Part shown: piece after piece, positions 6,580 to 8,156 of the stretch
Numbering within the stretch: position 1 is the first letter of the stretch
Layout of the letters: each line of letters begins with the position of its first letter
Origin: Opitutaceae bacterium
GTDB lineage: Bacteria > Verrucomicrobiota > Verrucomicrobiia > Opitutales > Opitutaceae
Length of the DNA: 8,156 nt
Assembly (NCBI GenBank): GCA_009919985.1
Contig: RGAX01000122.1
Location: 1 to 8,156, forward strand
Direction of reading: 5' to 3'
Made by a program: the position numbers and the translations under genes
The notes under the pieces: model-generated
The model's input: only the letters and a program-made list of their open reading frames with translations
Database searches by the model: none
What the model was told of the DNA's origin: nothing

Positions 6580-6782
6580 CGCCGGACGCGCCCGGCACGC
6601 AACGCTTGCACAGACGCGAGACTGACAAGCCCTCGCCTAGCCCTTGGGGTTGTTGTTTACCCAGCTTCAACCCGACAAGCACTGTACGCTTCTTGTGAGC
6701 GCAACTTCGCATCTTGTTCTCCGACCTCACGTCTTTAACTTTCGCCCACCGTTAACCACGCTATAAGGCGTCGCTTATCTCT

Positions 6783-8156
6783 ATGACTCCACGCACTCGT
6801 TTGTACCGTTACATTATGATTCTGAGCGTTGTGCTCGCCTGCCGCAGTTTCGCCAGTGCCACCAACGTCGAGCAGTTTTCCGACAACGGCTACGGTAACC
6901 CCGTCAGCACGCTCCAGCATCCGGCCGCCGAACACTACCAAGGGGTGACCTACGTTGCCTATTCCGGTCCGCACGAAGACCCCTACATTGCCGCCTATAA
7001 TCACGCTGCGGGCAAGTGGACCGGTCCGGTCCATGCCGGTGTAAATCCCATGGGCAAATCCCCTGACCAGGTCGATCCCGGTGAACTCGATAACCACGGT
7101 CGCCCCGCGCTCATCGTCGACCGCCAAGGCTACATCCATCTGATATTCGGTGGCCACGGCGGCGAAGCCAAGTTCGGCGAAAACAACTTCGGCACCCCCG
7201 GCAAAGGCCGACAGATTCACATCATCTCCAAAAAACCTGGCGATATTTCCGCCTGGGAGACTTTGGAGAACATTTCCCCCTTCGGCACCTACAGCCAATG
7301 GGTCAAAATGAGTAACGGTGATTTATACCTATTTTACCGGCACGGCTCGCACCGCAGCGATTGGGTTTATCAAAAATCCGTCGACGATGGCCGTACCTTT
7401 GCGCCCGAAGTATCCGTCATCAAACACAAGACCGCCGCCGGCAGCCTCATCGTCCACGACTCTTGGTACGCTTGGTTCGACCAAGGCAAGGGCGACACGA
7501 TCACCGCTTCCTACGTCTACCACCCGTGCGCCAACCCCGGCCACAACGCCCATCGCAACAACACGTATTACATGCTCATGGATTGCCGCGACGGTTCTTG
7601 GACCAACGTCCAAGGCGCTGCACTGAAAATGCCCGTGACCAAAGAATCCGCCGATAAACTCACGCTCATCCAAGCCACCGGCACAGAAAAATCTAACCAT
7701 GGCTCCTGCCACGTCGACGCCGAGGGCCATCCGCACATTTTCTTCCGCTTCCCCGGCCAGATCCGCTACTACCGTTGGGACGGTAAAACCTGGCAAAAAC
7801 CCACCTCAATCGGCGCCGATTACAGCAAGGGCAGCGACGGCGATTTCATCGTCGATTCGCCCCTCACCGTGCGCGCCCTGCTCACCCAAAACCACGACGG
7901 CAAAGCCGAAGTGAATTGGTGGAAAAGCACCGACGGCGGGCTGACTTGGGCCAAAGGAGTGACCCTATTTTCGCGTCCCGACGTTGGCTTTCAAGCCACC
8001 GTACTCGCCCGCAATGCCCACCCTGACGCCGAAATGCTGATCTGCTCTAAAGACCCGAAGCAGGAGCACCTCTATCACCCCATGTTTCTCATCGGTGAGA
8101 AAGGCGCGATCGGTCGCCCCGCCGAGGAAGCCAGCCACTTAGGCGACCGCCTGGAG
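6783..8156 (+). CDS. Secreted BNR_4 beta-propeller protein, probable PL24/PL25-like polysaccharide lyase (3' truncated)
   Basis: Open without a stop to the window end, 458 codons visible. MTPRTRLYRYIMILSVVLAC with RSFASA is a signal peptide, likely cut after residue 26. An in-frame TAA at 6753 excludes a longer start. The body looks like a BNR_4 beta-propeller: DNHGRPALIVDRQGYIHLIF (103-122), GGHGG (123-127), and Asp-box motifs SVDDGRTF (199-206) and STDGGLTW (382-389). His105, His125, Tyr170 and Arg186 have exactly the spacing I recall for the active site of PL25 ulvan lyase PLSV_3936 (His123, His143, Tyr188, Arg204). The inferred role is beta-elimination cleavage of a uronic-acid-containing polysaccharide outside the cytoplasm. 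Related BNR_4 enzymes include glycoside hydrolases such as GH145, so the exact activity and substrate are open. No sialidase RIP motif is seen. Confidence 0.82.
   Translation, partial: MTPRTRLYRYIMILSVVLACRSFASATNVEQFSDNGYGNPVSTLQHPAAEHYQGVTYVAYSGPHEDPYIAAYNHAAGKWTGPVHAGVNPMGKSPDQVDPGELDNHGRPALIVDRQGYIHLIFGGHGGEAKFGENNFGTPGKGRQIHIISKKPGDISAWETLENISPFGTYSQWVKMSNGDLYLFYRHGSHRSDWVYQKSVDDGRTFAPEVSVIKHKTAAGSLIVHDSWYAWFDQGKGDTITASYVYHPCANPGHNAHRNNTYYMLMDCRDGSWTNVQGAALKMPVTKESADKLTLIQATGTEKSNHGSCHVDAEGHPHIFFRFPGQIRYYRWDGKTWQKPTSIGADYSKGSDGDFIVDSPLTVRALLTQNHDGKAEVNWWKSTDGGLTWAKGVTLFSRPDVGFQATVLARNAHPDAEMLICSKDPKQEHLYHPMFLIGEKGAIGRPAEEASHLGDRLE

Noticed and set aside
6762..6767. TATAAG as a -10 for the BNR_4 gene
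   Set aside because: No acceptable -35 lies 16-18 nt upstream (CTTTCG at 17 nt), and the transcript would start only about 10 nt before the ATG.
6735..7796. Two long minus-strand open frames (187 and 155 aa) opposite the BNR_4 gene
   Set aside because: The plus-strand frame has a signal peptide, Asp boxes and a catalytic-type motif set and stays open to the window end. The minus frames are Gly/Val/Ala-rich shadows.
6783..8156. Sialidase annotation for the BNR propeller protein
   Set aside because: Asp boxes are present, but no N-terminal Arg-Ile-Pro motif or sialidase Arg triad context is visible; the conserved segments fit BNR_4 better.

Overview
The window reads as bacterial chromosome from a moderately GC-rich, Gram-negative-type organism. 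It encodes an ElyC-type envelope protein, three proteins with Sec signal peptides, and a periplasmic-binding-protein sugar importer. Most starts lack a Shine-Dalgarno sequence, there is a large secreted protein of no recognised family, and there is a BNR_4-fold polysaccharide lyase candidate. This mix is typical of Verrucomicrobiota (Opitutaceae-like). That placement is an inference from gene style, not a marker-gene result.

Layout. (1) Positions 1-28, minus strand: the first 28 nt of a tRNA cut by the window edge. (2) Positions 116-3648, minus strand: a three-gene carbohydrate ABC importer transcribed as binding protein, then double-ABC ATPase, then permease. A strong hairpin lies between the first two genes, and a plausible sigma70-type promoter with a palindrome over the expected transcription start lies in front. 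(3) Positions 3649-3860: a divergent intergenic region with inverted repeats. (4) Positions 3861-4646, plus strand: elyC, a two-TM DUF218 envelope protein. (5) Positions 4810-6543, plus strand: a secreted, internally repetitive, helix-rich protein of unknown function with LSPxQRRLL motifs, the only gene here with a strong Shine-Dalgarno. A stem-loop follows its stop. (6) Positions 6783 to beyond 8156, plus strand: a secreted BNR_4 beta-propeller protein cut by the right edge. Its four candidate catalytic residues have the spacing I recall for PL25 ulvan lyases.

How they fit. The importer and the secreted lyase candidate both suggest polysaccharide or sugar use. They are separated by elyC and the unknown protein and point in opposite directions, so a shared pathway is only a hypothesis. 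The transporter substrate cannot be read from the sequence. I see no mobile element, CRISPR array, phage gene or toxin-antitoxin pair. The least explained element is the repeat protein at 4810-6543; the most testable claim is the catalytic tetrad in the gene from 6783.
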